Part shown: positions 1 to 8,606 of the stretch, piece by piece | How the letters are laid out: every line of letters starts with the position of its first letter | Numbering within the stretch: position 1 is the first letter of the stretch | Source of the DNA: DATARH01 sp963712835 | GTDB taxonomy: Bacteria > Pseudomonadota > Alphaproteobacteria > ATCC43930 > CGMCC-115725 | DNA: 64,000 nt | Assembly (NCBI GenBank): GCA_963712835.1 | Contig: CAVQJJ010000018.1 | Span: 72,241 to 136,240 of the forward strand | Reading direction: 5' to 3' | Program-made: the position numbers and the translations under genes | The notes under the pieces: model-generated | What the model saw: only the letters and a program-made list of their open reading frames with translations | The model's database searches: none | What the model was told of the DNA's origin: nothing

Positions 1-2
1 GG

Positions 3-449
3 CTCGGCTTTCCGGGACATTTCCTCGTTCGCTTGTCGGACGGCGCGGGGCGCGTCATCCTCGACCCGTTCCACGGCGGACGCGTCCTCGACGCCTCCGC
101 GCTGCGCGAATTGTTGAAGGCGATCGCCGGCCAGGAGGTCGAGCTGTCGCCCGAGCATTACGCGCCGGTCCGCGACCGCGAGGTGCTCCTGCGCCTGCAG
201 AACAACCTCAAAACGCGCCTCCTGCAAGGGCAGCAATACGAAGATGCAGTGCGGGTCATCGAGACGATGCGAATGCTCGCACCCGACCTCGCCGATTTGT
301 CGCGCGAAGCGGGCATCATCCACGCCCAGCTTGGAAACATGAAAGCCGCGGTGCGCTCGATCGAGGAATTCATCGCCCGCTCGCCCGAGGGCGTCGCCCG
401 ACACGAGGCCGCCGTCATCCTGCAGCAACTCAAGGCGAAGCTGAATTAA
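3..449 (+). CDS. SirB1 family protein (transglutaminase-like/TPR), C-terminal part
   Basis: The open frame runs in from the window edge, so the N-terminus is missing. The first residues (GFPGHFLVRL) match the conserved segment around the catalytic region of SirB1/UPF0162 proteins, and the last 90 residues form TPR-like helices with an LGN(M)KAA repeat. SirB1 proteins are cytosolic with a transglutaminase-like fold; their biochemical role is poorly defined. A TTG at 33 is only an internal codon, since the family motif starts upstream of it. The frame ends at TAA 447-449. Family assignment is from motif recognition only. Confidence 0.75.
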   Translation, partial: LGFPGHFLVRLSDGAGRVILDPFHGGRVLDASALRELLKAIAGQEVELSPEHYAPVRDREVLLRLQNNLKTRLLQGQQYEDAVRVIETMRMLAPDLADLSREAGIIHAQLGNMKAAVRSIEEFIARSPEGVARHEAAVILQQLKAKLN

Positions 450-466
450 GCGCTGGGGCCGGCACG

Positions 467-643
467 CTATGGCGCGAACATCTGCCGCAACACATCCGTC
501 CCGGCGTATTGGGTGATTTCCGCCACCGCGAAAGTCAGCCCGACCAGCGACAGCGTGACGATGTCGATAAATTGGCGATCGCCCTTGGCCACCTTTGGCA
601 CGGCGATGGCCCGCCGAATTTTGTGTCGCTGCGAGTACTGCAT
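467..643 (-). CDS. Small hypothetical protein, possible membrane segment
   Basis: This 58-residue protein is not recognised. I place the start at ATG 643-641 because a strong purine-rich Shine-Dalgarno (TTGGAGGGGG) lies just upstream; the longer frame from TTG 655 overlaps that site. The N-terminal third is basic (QRHKIRR) and residues about 28-50 are hydrophobic (FIDIVTLSLVGLTFAVAEI), which suggests a single membrane-associated helix. It faces the SirB1-like gene convergently with a 17-nt gap. The good ribosome binding site is the main reason to keep it. Confidence 0.5.
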   Translation of the reverse strand: MQYSQRHKIRRAIAVPKVAKGDRQFIDIVTLSLVGLTFAVAEITQYAGTDVLRQMFAP

Positions 644-838
644 CACCCCCTCCAACCTCTAATCTGTACGCGATCAAACCTAGGGCTATTTCGGACAACC
701 GAGTGTGACCTGCGTCACCTCAGGGTGTTTTCCTTACCTCCGAGAAATGGCGCTGATCGCTGTGACGTTGCGCCACCTGGGCAAGATCATCCGCAAACCC
801 CATCTCAGGGCCGGAAGCCGAGGCTGGACGCCAACCGA

Positions 839-1237
839 ATGAACAATTTCGACAGTATCAGCGAACCCGCGATCGCCGCCCTGGTGCAACAGTTCTACGG
901 CAAGGCGCGGCGCGACCCGACAATCGGGCCGGTGTTCGAGAACGCCGTCGAGGACTGGGACGAACATCTCGCCAAATTGTGCGATTTCTGGTCGTCGGTG
1001 ATGCTGACCACCGGGCGCTACAAGGGCAACCCGATGGCCGCCCACATCAAGCAGCCCATCGAACCCGGCTTTTTCGACCGTTGGCTCGGGCTTTGGCGCG
1101 AGACCGCGAACGAGGTCTTCGCGCCGGAAGCGGCCGAGCAGTTCAAGTTCAAGGCCGAGCGCATCGCCGAAAGCCTCAAACTGGCGATGTTCTACCGGCC
1201 CGACGCCATCCGGATCGCCCCCCGCCCGCCGCAATGA
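839..1237 (+). CDS. Group III truncated hemoglobin
   Basis: The 132-residue protein has the compact 2/2 globin length and the group III signature FWSSVMLTTGRYKGNPMAAH; His69 in that motif is the expected proximal heme ligand. Group III globins are cytosolic heme proteins linked to oxygen, NO or redox chemistry, with no settled role. The frame is open upstream to 509, but homology begins at ATG 839, and the extra N-terminus would be Arg/Pro-rich and unlike the family. Its stop overlaps the next gene's start (ATGA at 1234-1237), so the two genes are translationally coupled. Confidence 0.88.
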   Translation: MNNFDSISEPAIAALVQQFYGKARRDPTIGPVFENAVEDWDEHLAKLCDFWSSVMLTTGRYKGNPMAAHIKQPIEPGFFDRWLGLWRETANEVFAPEAAEQFKFKAERIAESLKLAMFYRPDAIRIAPRPPQ

Positions 1238-1527
1238 CAAGCACGCTGCCGCCGGGTCTCGTCGCCTATCGGCGCACGCCGATCTTCACCGAAACGACCC
1301 TGCCGAACGGCCTGCGCCACCGCCACCGGACCAAGGCCGGGGTTTGGGCCTTGATCACCGTCGTCGAAGGCCGGATGCTGTTCCGCTGCCTCGACCCGTC
1401 TTCCGAGACCGTGCTCGAGTCGGACAAACCTGGCGTTGTCGCGCCCGAGGAGCCGCACGAGGTCGAGCCGCTCGGCGCGGTGCGTTTCTTCGTCGAGTTC
1501 TACGCCGCGCCAGCGATAGCCGATTGA
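1234..1527 (+). CDS. DUF1971 domain protein (TehB N-terminal-like)
   Basis: This 97-residue protein carries the DUF1971 pattern: a LPPGLVAYRRTPIFTE start, a central TKAGVWA segment, and the C-terminal PEEPHEVEPL and RFFVEFY motifs. The domain is a small beta-barrel found alone or fused to the tellurite-resistance methyltransferase TehB; as a stand-alone protein its function is unknown. ATG 1234 overlaps the globin stop, and the globin-DUF1971 pair suggests a shared stress or redox role (inference). The longer frame back to 979 is antisense-like and overlaps the globin, so it was rejected. Confidence 0.85.
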   Translation: MTSTLPPGLVAYRRTPIFTETTLPNGLRHRHRTKAGVWALITVVEGRMLFRCLDPSSETVLESDKPGVVAPEEPHEVEPLGAVRFFVEFYAAPAIAD

Positions 1528-1578
1528 CAACGCTCGGAAATTTGCGGTCATAGTCCAGTCTCCCCCAAGAGACGACGG

Positions 1579-2441
1579 ATGCTGCAACCCGACATCGCGC
1601 GCTATGCAAGCCACAGCCGCTGGAGTAATCCGGGCAGCCACGGCGATCTTCTCGACGCCCTGCCAGCCCGCCCCGCCGGCTTGCCCGAGCTCGTCGGCGG
1701 CCTCGTCCTCCATCCGGTCGTCGCCCCGGCCGGTTCGGGCGCATCCACCGCTTCCCTGCGCAGTGTCGCCGAGCTTGTCGCCGCGATCCTCGCAAAGGAC
1801 CCGCGCCCGCTCGGGCTTCGGCGTCCTCCATCCGACCGCATCGTCGGCGTCTGCCGACAATACGCGCTTCTGGCGTGCGCGGTACTGCGCCAGCATGGTC
1901 TCCCGGCCCGGCTGCGGGTCGGCTTCGCCAATTACTTCACGCCGGATTTCTGGGAGGATCACTGGGTTTGCGAACACTATGACGGCTCAGTCTGGCGCCT
2001 GCTCGACGCCGAGCTGACCGCGGAGGTTCGGGTTCGCCTCGGTCTTGCGTTCGATCCCGCCGACGTGCCGCGCGAGCGATTTCTCGCCGCCGGCCCTGCC
2101 TGGTTGGCGCTACGCCGCGGCGTACACGACCCGGCGCGCTTTGGCGTCTCGTTCCTCGGTCTCGCCGGTCTGTGGCTCGTCGCTTGCAGCCTGCTGCGCG
2201 ATCTCGCTGCACTCACGATGGAAGAGATGATGCCGTGGATCATTGGGGCCCGGCGCGCGATTTTCGGCCCGGTGACCTGCCGCCGGAGTGGCTAGACCGG
2301 CTCGACAGTCTTGCCGCCGATTTATCCAATAAGCACTCCGCAGAAGATATTCTCGCCGGGCACCCCTGGGCCGCGCTGACGCCCTCCGTGCTTAGCTTCC
2401 CTATGGGTCAACCAACCGAAGTGTCGCTCGATCGCTGGTGA
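1579..2441 (+). pseudogene. Transglutaminase-like domain protein, single frameshift
   Basis: The first frame (to 2295) encodes a transglutaminase-like fold with a plausible triad: Cys92 in GVCRQY, His128 in EDHWV and Asp143 in LLDAEL. After EEMMPW the frame goes wrong at about 2238. Restoring one G in 'ccgtgg-atcatt' recovers a continuous tail, DHWGPARDFRPG and then PPEWLDRLDSLAADL, which runs to TGA at 2441. The tail is typical of these proteins, so this is one gene with a one-base deletion, either genuine or a base-calling error. Such proteins act as cysteine peptidase-like enzymes, but the substrate is unknown. Confidence 0.75.
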
Positions 2442-2560
2442 TTGTCATCCGCCATAAAATAGCCTAAATCGCATTGTATGAATTACGCAACGTCGAGATG
2501 GGAGAAAAGCACGATGCGGCTGATCGCCGGAGCGGCCTCCTGCTACAGTGACATCGCCCT

Positions 2561-2582
2561 CTGTTACCGAACTCGATAACAG
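2561..2582. promoter_or_regulatory. Inverted repeat upstream of the HisD-family gene, possible operator
   Basis: CTGTTA and TAACAG flank a 10-nt spacer and end 54 nt before the ATG at 2637. The symmetry and position fit a repressor site, but no cognate regulator is adjacent. A second GATAACAG follows at 2584-2591. The gene itself has a clear Shine-Dalgarno (AAGGAGAG). Confidence 0.35.
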
Positions 2583-2636
2583 GTGGATAACAGGGGGTGC
2601 GCCGCCTGATAATGGAGTCGATTAAGGAGAGACGCG

Positions 2637-3929
2637 ATGCCCCGCCCCATCAAGACCGCCGCGCTCGCCGGCACCCAGGACGAGGCCGACGCCAAGACCC
2701 GCGCCACGGTCGAGGGCATCATCGCCGATGTGCGTACCCGCGGCGACGCGGCGGTGCGCGAGTTTTCTGAGCGCTTCGACAAATGGTCGCCGCCGAGCTT
2801 CCGGCTCACCATGGCGCAGGTCAAAGACCTCGTCGCCAAGGTCTCGCCGCAGACCATCGACGACATCAAGTTCGCCCAGGCTCAGATCCGCAACTTCGCC
2901 GAAATCCAGCGCGCCGCGCTGAAGGATGTCGAGGTCGAGACCCTGCCCGGCGTGGTGCTCGGCCACCGCCACATCCCGGTCGGCAAGGTCGGCTGCTATG
3001 TGCCGGGCGGGCGCTACCCGATGGTCGCCTCGGCGCATATGTCGATCGTCACCGCCAAGGTCGCCGGGGTCGGCCACATCACCGCCTGCACCCCGCCCAA
3101 CCAGGGCGGCCCGCACCCCGAGACGATCGCCGCGATGCATCTCGGCGGCGCCGACGAGATCTGCGTGCTCGGCGGCGTCCAGGCGGTGGCGGCGATGGGC
3201 GTCGGCACCGAGACGTTCCAACCGGTCGACATGCTGGTCGGCCCCGGCAACGCCTATGTCGCGGAGGCGAAGCGCCAGCTTTACGGCAAGGTCGGCATCG
3301 ACCTCTTCGCCGGGCCGACCGAAATCCTGGTCATCGCCGACGACACCGCCGACGCCGAGATGTGCGCGACCGACCTACTCGGCCAGGCCGAGCACGGCCC
3401 GAGCTCGCCGGCGATCCTGCTGACCACCTCGGAAAAGCTCGCGCGCGACACGATCGCCGAGGTCGCGCGCCAACTCACTATATTAATGACAGCGGATGTC
3501 GCCGGCGTCGCCTGGCGCGACTATGGCGAGGTGATCCTCTGTGCCGATGAGGACGAGATGGTCGCCGAGGCCGACCGCATCGCCGCCGAGCATGTCGAGG
3601 TGCTGACCCGTGAACCGCGCCGCTATCTCGACCGGCTCAAGAATTACGGCGCCCTTTTTCTCGGCCCCGAGACCAACGTCTCTTACGGCGACAAGGTGAT
3701 CGGCACCAACCACACGCTGCCGACCAAGGGCGCCGCGCGCTACACCGGCGGCCTTTGGGTCGGCAAGTACCTCAAGACCTGCACCTATCAGGAGATCCGC
3801 ACGCCGGAGGCCTCGGCGATGATCGGCGACTATTGCAGCCGGCTTTGCGCGATCGAGCGCTTCTGGGGTCACAAAGAACAAGCCGACCTGCGCGTCCGCC
3901 GCTATGGCGGCAAGAACGCGGCGGAGTGA
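2637..3929 (+). CDS. Histidinol dehydrogenase family alcohol dehydrogenase
   Basis: The 430-residue protein is a HisD-superfamily NAD-dependent, zinc-binding dehydrogenase. Visible family features are VPGGRYPM (about 122-130), LVGPGNAYVAEAKR (200-213), FAGPTEI (224-230), DLLGQAEHG (246-254), and the catalytic Glu318-His319 pair in AAEHVEVL. The C-terminal block YGDKVIGTNHTLPT and GAARYTGGLWVGKY resembles the non-histidine clade, such as the sulfopropanediol dehydrogenase HpsN, more than biosynthetic HisD. No his genes are nearby. The true substrate is therefore uncertain; oxidation of a primary alcohol to the acid is the likely chemistry. The start is supported by AAGGAGAG upstream. Confidence 0.85.
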   Translation: MPRPIKTAALAGTQDEADAKTRATVEGIIADVRTRGDAAVREFSERFDKWSPPSFRLTMAQVKDLVAKVSPQTIDDIKFAQAQIRNFAEIQRAALKDVEVETLPGVVLGHRHIPVGKVGCYVPGGRYPMVASAHMSIVTAKVAGVGHITACTPPNQGGPHPETIAAMHLGGADEICVLGGVQAVAAMGVGTETFQPVDMLVGPGNAYVAEAKRQLYGKVGIDLFAGPTEILVIADDTADAEMCATDLLGQAEHGPSSPAILLTTSEKLARDTIAEVARQLTILMTADVAGVAWRDYGEVILCADEDEMVAEADRIAAEHVEVLTREPRRYLDRLKNYGALFLGPETNVSYGDKVIGTNHTLPTKGAARYTGGLWVGKYLKTCTYQEIRTPEASAMIGDYCSRLCAIERFWGHKEQADLRVRRYGGKNAAE

Positions 3930-4144
3930 GGCGACAATGATGATTTCAGATCGGCGATGCCGCCGCATCGCCAAGCAGGTTGCCGCGCTTAACCCTCAGC
4001 ACGAGGACGAGGCACTGGAATGGATAGAGCTGGTGAGCGTTCGATAATCCACGACAGGGGCAACCGCGTATAGGACAGGCAGACCTGCCCGGGAAGATCG
4101 CCCGCAACGACGAGTCGGGCGGGTAAACCGCTGACGTTTGGGTG

Positions 4145-6092
4145 TCAATCTTCCGGCATCCCGGCGAGCCGCAGCCCGACATCGATCGTCTTTTCGGCAA
4201 GCGCGCGGTAGGCGGGGTTGTTGGTGTAGGCCCAACGGGCGCGCTGCCGTCCCATCGAGTTGATCTCGGGCTTGAGCTTTAGCGACTCGGCCAGCGCGTT
4301 CTTGGCGCCGGCGAGGTCACCCTTCAGCGCCAGCGCGGCCGCCAAATCAAGATCTATATAATAGATATGCGGATTGGCGGCGCGCGCCTTGGTCAGCCAG
4401 TCGACCGCCTCCGGCAGCTGGCCTTGCAGCAAGTGAGCGAGGCCGAGCGACCAATAGGCCAGCGCGATGTTCGGATCGTCCGGATTGAGGCGGATGCGCC
4501 TCTCCTCAAGCGGGATCGCCGCCGCCGGGTCGCCGAGATAGATCAGCGTCACTCCGAGCTGGCCGTAGGCGATGGCGTCGTTCGGGTCGAGCTGGATGGC
4601 GCGCTCCCACTCGATGCGCGATTCGGGCAGCCGGTTCTGGTAGCGCCGCAACAGCGCGGTCGTGTCGTGGAGCTGGGCGCGGTTCGGATTGCGGGCGAGC
4701 AGCTCCGACAGCAGCTTTTCGGCCGCGGCTTCGTCATTTTCGGGATGGTCGCTCGTCCCGTTCGCCAGATCGACGACCAGTACCGCGGCGATGCCGAGCT
4801 TCGCTTCGTAAGAATTCGGGATCAATCTTCAGTGCTTGCTCGAATTCCTGCTTGGCCGCCTCCCGGCTGGTCGCCGCCTGGGTGCGCTGGTAGAGCGCCC
4901 AGCCCCGCATGATCAGATCCTGGGCGTCGGGGTTGCGCTCGTTCTCGATCTGACGCCCGACTGCCTGCACCAGCTCCAGGTTCAGCATTCGGGCGAGTCG
5001 GCCGGTAATTTCATTCTGTGCGTCGGCGAGATTGCGGCGGTCGGTATCGAAACGGTCGGCCCAAACCTGTGCGCCGGTCGCGGCATCGATCAGCTCGACA
5101 TTGACCTGAACCTGGTCGCCGAGCCGGCGGACGCTGCCCTCGAGCGCGTAGTGAACCCCGAGATCGCGGCCGAGCTGCTTCACATCAACGGCGATGCCCT
5201 TGTAGGTGAAAGCGGTGTTGCGGGCGATCACGAAGCTGCCGGCGATGCGAGACAGGTCGGTCGTCAAATCTTCGGTGATCGCGTCGGCGAAGTAATCCTG
5301 GTCGGGGTCGTGCGACAGGTTCTCGAACGGCAGCACAATGATCGATAGGCGCGGTACGGTCGAAGCCGGCGGCGTCACGCGCACGAAAACGGCAGCGGGC
5401 GGCGTCGTTTCGCCGGCGAGGCTGCCGCGCCACCACAACCAGCCGCCGATGCCCGCGAAAGCCGCAAGGCTCAGCGCGATGAGCACACCGATGAGCGGCA
5501 CTACTCGGACTCGACGCCGCTGCGGCGCCGCGGAAAGCTCGGTCGCGGCGATCGCCGCCGGGCTCATCGCGTAAACCCGCACCGGCCGGACAATGTTCTT
5601 GACCTGCTGCTCGCCGAGATCCTCGAACATGTAGGGCAGCTTGTCGCGAATCTGGTCGCGCACGACACGCGAGATGCACAGGCCCGCCGGCTCGGCCAGC
5701 GCTTCGAGTCGCGCCGCGACATTGACGCCGTCGCCAAAGATGTCGTGATCCTCGGCGACAATGTCGCCGAGATTGATGCCGATGCGGAATTCGAGCCGGC
5801 GCTCCGCGGGGACGTCGCTGTTGCGCGCCGCCATATCGCGCTGCATCTCGACCGCGCAGCGGACCGCATCTACAACACTGGCGAACTCGACGAGAAACCC
5901 GTCGCCGGTGGATTTGATGATGCGCCCGCGATGCTCGCGGATGCGCGGATCGGCGACCCGGTGCCGCCAGGCGCGAAGCCCGGCCAGCGTCACCTCTTCG
6001 TTTTCGCTCATCAACCGGGCATAGCCGGCAACGTCGGCGGCGAGGATCGCCGCAAGGTGCCGCTCGACGCGCGCGCCTCTCCTAAAGTTCAT
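4145..6092 (-). pseudogene. Class III adenylate/guanylate cyclase with TPR region, frameshifted
   Basis: The first frame (6092 to 4734) has the cyclase domain at residues about 10-165 with ILAADVAGYARLM, KSTGDGFLVEF and RIGINLGD, then a transmembrane helix (about 205-228, ending WLWWRG). A periplasmic segment follows with the common LPFENLSHDPDQDYFADAI motif. At about 4818 the frame is lost; removing one base joins it to NSYEAKLGIAAVL and a run of TPR repeats ending at 4145. It would sense an input through the TPR part and make cyclic nucleotide. One extra base separates the halves. Translation may still give a truncated cyclase. It lies directly before the amidohydrolase on the same strand. 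Confidence 0.8.
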
Positions 6093-6101
6093 GCTCCGAT
6101 C

Positions 6102-7340
6102 TTACTGCAGGCATTTATGCAGCAAGCCATCCTTCATGATCACCGTTAGGTGTTCGCCCTGGCCATCGAGCAGTGAAATATCACGCAGCGGATCGCCATC
6201 CACGACAATCAAATCGGCTCGCGCGCCCGGCGCGACAACCCCAAGCTCGCCTGTGCGGTTCAGCAGCTCGGCGTTGACGATCGTCGCCGAGCGAATCAGC
6301 TCGAACGGCGCCATCGCCTCGGCGCGAAGGATGAACTCGCGCGACTGATACTGGTGCATGATCCCCAGCAGGTCGGTGCCATAGCCGATTTTGACCCCGG
6401 CCGCCTGCAAAACCTCCAGCGACCGCAACCCCGCCTCGCGCACGTCGGCGAGCTTGGCGAGGCTGACCTCAGCCAGACCGAGCTCGCGGCCGAATCGATA
6501 AAGCGCGTCATAGGTGACAAGCGTCGGTACCACAAACGCGTCCGCCGCGGCGACGGCCGCGGCGGTTGGCGCGTCGATCAGATTGGCGTGCTCGATCGAC
6601 CGCACGCCGTTCGCGATCGCCCGGCGGATCGCCTCGGGCGTGTAGGCATGCGCCAGCACATAAGTGTGCCAAGAGCCCGCCTCCTCGACGATCGCCCGCA
6701 TCTCGTCGTCGCTGTATTGCAGGTTCCAGATCGGGTCGTAGGGCGAAGCGATCCCACCCGACGCCATGATCTTGATCTGCGTCGCGCCCTTACGCAGCTC
6801 GTCGCGCGCGGCGCGGCGGCATTCATCGACGCCGTCGGCGATCCGCGCGAGACCAGCGCCGTATTCACAGCACGCGCAGCTTACCACCGAGCGCGTGCGC
6901 GGCCGCAGATCGCCATGTCCGCCAGTCTGGCTCAGCGCTTGGCCGGAGGGGAAAAGCCGCGGCCCGCGCACCAGCCCTTGCGCCACCGCTTCCGCGAACC
7001 CGCCATCGGCCCCGCCGGCATCGCGCACCGTCGTGAAGCCGCGCGCCAGCATGCCCTCCATCACCCGGCCGGCCTGCAGGCTGGTGAGGGTCAGCGGTTG
7101 CTCGGCCAGCCGCGCCAGCGCCGCATCGACCGCGATTACATGAACATGGGCGTCGATCAGGCCAGGCATCAGCGTACGCCCCGCGAGATCGATCGTCTGG
7201 ACGCCGGTGAAGGTGATTGGCCGGTCGGAGACTTCCTTGATCCACCCGTCCTCGACCAGCACCTGATAACCTTCGCGACGCTCGCGGGCGGTCCCATCGA
7301 GCACCGCGGCATTGGCGAAGATTGTGGTCGCCATGGTCAT
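6102..7340 (-). CDS. Metal-dependent amidohydrolase family protein
   Basis: The 412-residue protein has the imidazolonepropionase/prolidase-like amidohydrolase layout: an N-terminal beta-sandwich, His65-x-His67 in LIDAHVHV, Lys190 in QIKIMASGG (the carboxylated-lysine position), His231, His251 in SIEHAN and Asp323 in YGTDLLG, then the closing GARADLIVVDGDP strand. Family members hydrolyse cyclic amides or dipeptides; the substrate cannot be read here. Two start codons, 7340 and 7334, are close; the first sits 4 nt after GAGG. It precedes the broken cyclase by 9 nt. A second, only distantly similar amidohydrolase lies at 46,084-47,319. Confidence 0.85.
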   Translation of the reverse strand: MTMATTIFANAAVLDGTARERREGYQVLVEDGWIKEVSDRPITFTGVQTIDLAGRTLMPGLIDAHVHVIAVDAALARLAEQPLTLTSLQAGRVMEGMLARGFTTVRDAGGADGGFAEAVAQGLVRGPRLFPSGQALSQTGGHGDLRPRTRSVVSCACCEYGAGLARIADGVDECRRAARDELRKGATQIKIMASGGIASPYDPIWNLQYSDDEMRAIVEEAGSWHTYVLAHAYTPEAIRRAIANGVRSIEHANLIDAPTAAAVAAADAFVVPTLVTYDALYRFGRELGLAEVSLAKLADVREAGLRSLEVLQAAGVKIGYGTDLLGIMHQYQSREFILRAEAMAPFELIRSATIVNAELLNRTGELGVVAPGARADLIVVDGDPLRDISLLDGQGEHLTVIMKDGLLHKCLQ

Positions 7341-7578
7341 GCACCTCGCCGTCAGTTCGAGCGCACGAGATTAAGCGTATCGACGAGGATTACCTATCCC
7401 GGCGTCGCACCTCGCCGCCAGCTGCCTGCCCCGCGCTTGAGTAGAATAGCATCGACCAGCTCGAGGCGGTCGCGTCCCGATCGCGGGCTGATCTCCCTCG
7501 TCGGCGGACCTATTGAGAGCCAGAAGAGGACGCTATGGCAAAAAAAGTTCACCTGTGACAGTTATACCACAGACCTTT

Positions 7579-8337
7579 TTAGCCAGCCAGCAGCTCTCCA
7601 ACAGGGAAGCGCGATAGGTAGCCGGGATCGAAATCCGCCAGCTCAGAGAGCAATTCTATATCCTTCACGGTGACCCGCTGGTCCTCGACGACGACCAAAT
7701 TGTCCTCGCGCAGGCGCCGTAAGACGCGATTAACATGCGGTATGCTCAACCCCAACGCATCCGCCAGCAGCTCTTGGGTAAGAGGAATTTTGAACGATTG
7801 GTCGTCGGCAAGGCCGACCGATTGCAGCCTCGTCAACAGTTCCAGCAAGAAATGCGCAACTCGCTCTAACGCTGATCGTCTGCCCAGATCAACAAGATGC
7901 TCGGCATAAATTGTTGACTCGCAAGAAAGCCACCAGAATATTTTAGTAACGAGTTTCGGGTTGGTTTCAAACAATGCATTCAAACGGGCAAACGGCACGG
8001 TGGCGACCAGTACCTCGGTCAATGCTTTTGTCGAATACAGTGAGCTTTCCATAAAATATCCAAGAGCTCCGACGATATCTCCCGGCAACACTATATTGAC
8101 GATCTGGCGGCGTCCGTCATGAAGGATGCGATATCGGATCGCATTGCCTTCCATTATTATAAAAAGACTGCCGTAACTGCGGCCCTCGGTAATAATATCG
8201 CGATGCCGCTGCACCGTGCGCGGGCTGGACTGTAGCTCGTTGAGAACCGCCGTCTCCTCCGGCGAAAGCGGGACGAGCTTTGCGAGTCTGCTGACGAATG
8301 CGTTGGGAACCGTCGTCGCGGACGACGCACCTCCCAT
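7579..8337 (-). CDS. Crp/Fnr family transcriptional regulator
   Basis: This is a 252-residue protein with an N-terminal cyclic-nucleotide-binding-like beta-roll (about 25-140, including PGDIVGALGYF) and a C-terminal winged helix (about 180-230, LTQELLADALGLSIPHVNRVLRRL). It lacks an N-terminal cysteine cluster, so an Fnr-type iron-sulfur sensor is unlikely. It resembles the Crp-like regulators that respond to small ligands in alphaproteobacteria. It is divergent from the porin at 8607, and the repeats in the shared intergenic region (8414-8463) may be its targets. Confidence 0.85.
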   Translation of the reverse strand: MGGASSATTVPNAFVSRLAKLVPLSPEETAVLNELQSSPRTVQRHRDIITEGRSYGSLFIIMEGNAIRYRILHDGRRQIVNIVLPGDIVGALGYFMESSLYSTKALTEVLVATVPFARLNALFETNPKLVTKIFWWLSCESTIYAEHLVDLGRRSALERVAHFLLELLTRLQSVGLADDQSFKIPLTQELLADALGLSIPHVNRVLRRLREDNLVVVEDQRVTVKDIELLSELADFDPGYLSRFPVGELLAG

Positions 8338-8413
8338 TTCCGCCTCCTGTTCGCGTTTGGCTTATACGTCTTCAACCCACGTTACGGGGCCGGTTTCGGC
8401 AAGTCAAATTCAT

Positions 8414-8463
8414 TGGGCCGGAATCGGCCCATAATGGTCAAAAATGATCAGATTAAATGATCA
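8414..8463. promoter_or_regulatory. Inverted and direct repeats in the crp-like/porin intergenic region
   Basis: A perfect inverted repeat TGGGCCG-GAAT-CGGCCCA occupies 8414-8431. It is followed by two ATGATCA copies at 8444-8450 and 8457-8463, thirteen bases apart, the second being part of the palindrome ATGATCAT. The site lies between the divergent regulator and porin starts. Binding by the Crp-like protein is an inference. Confidence 0.4.
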
Positions 8464-8606
8464 TGCTTTGAAGCAATGCTCCAAAGCAACGACAGTTCGC
8501 GTTGATAGCGGATACTCCCGAGTACGCCCAACCGGTCGTTGGGCACGCGTTCGGTGGCCCAAAGACGGCGGCCACATGTGAGTTCTGAACTCGGGAGGGG
8601 GATTAT

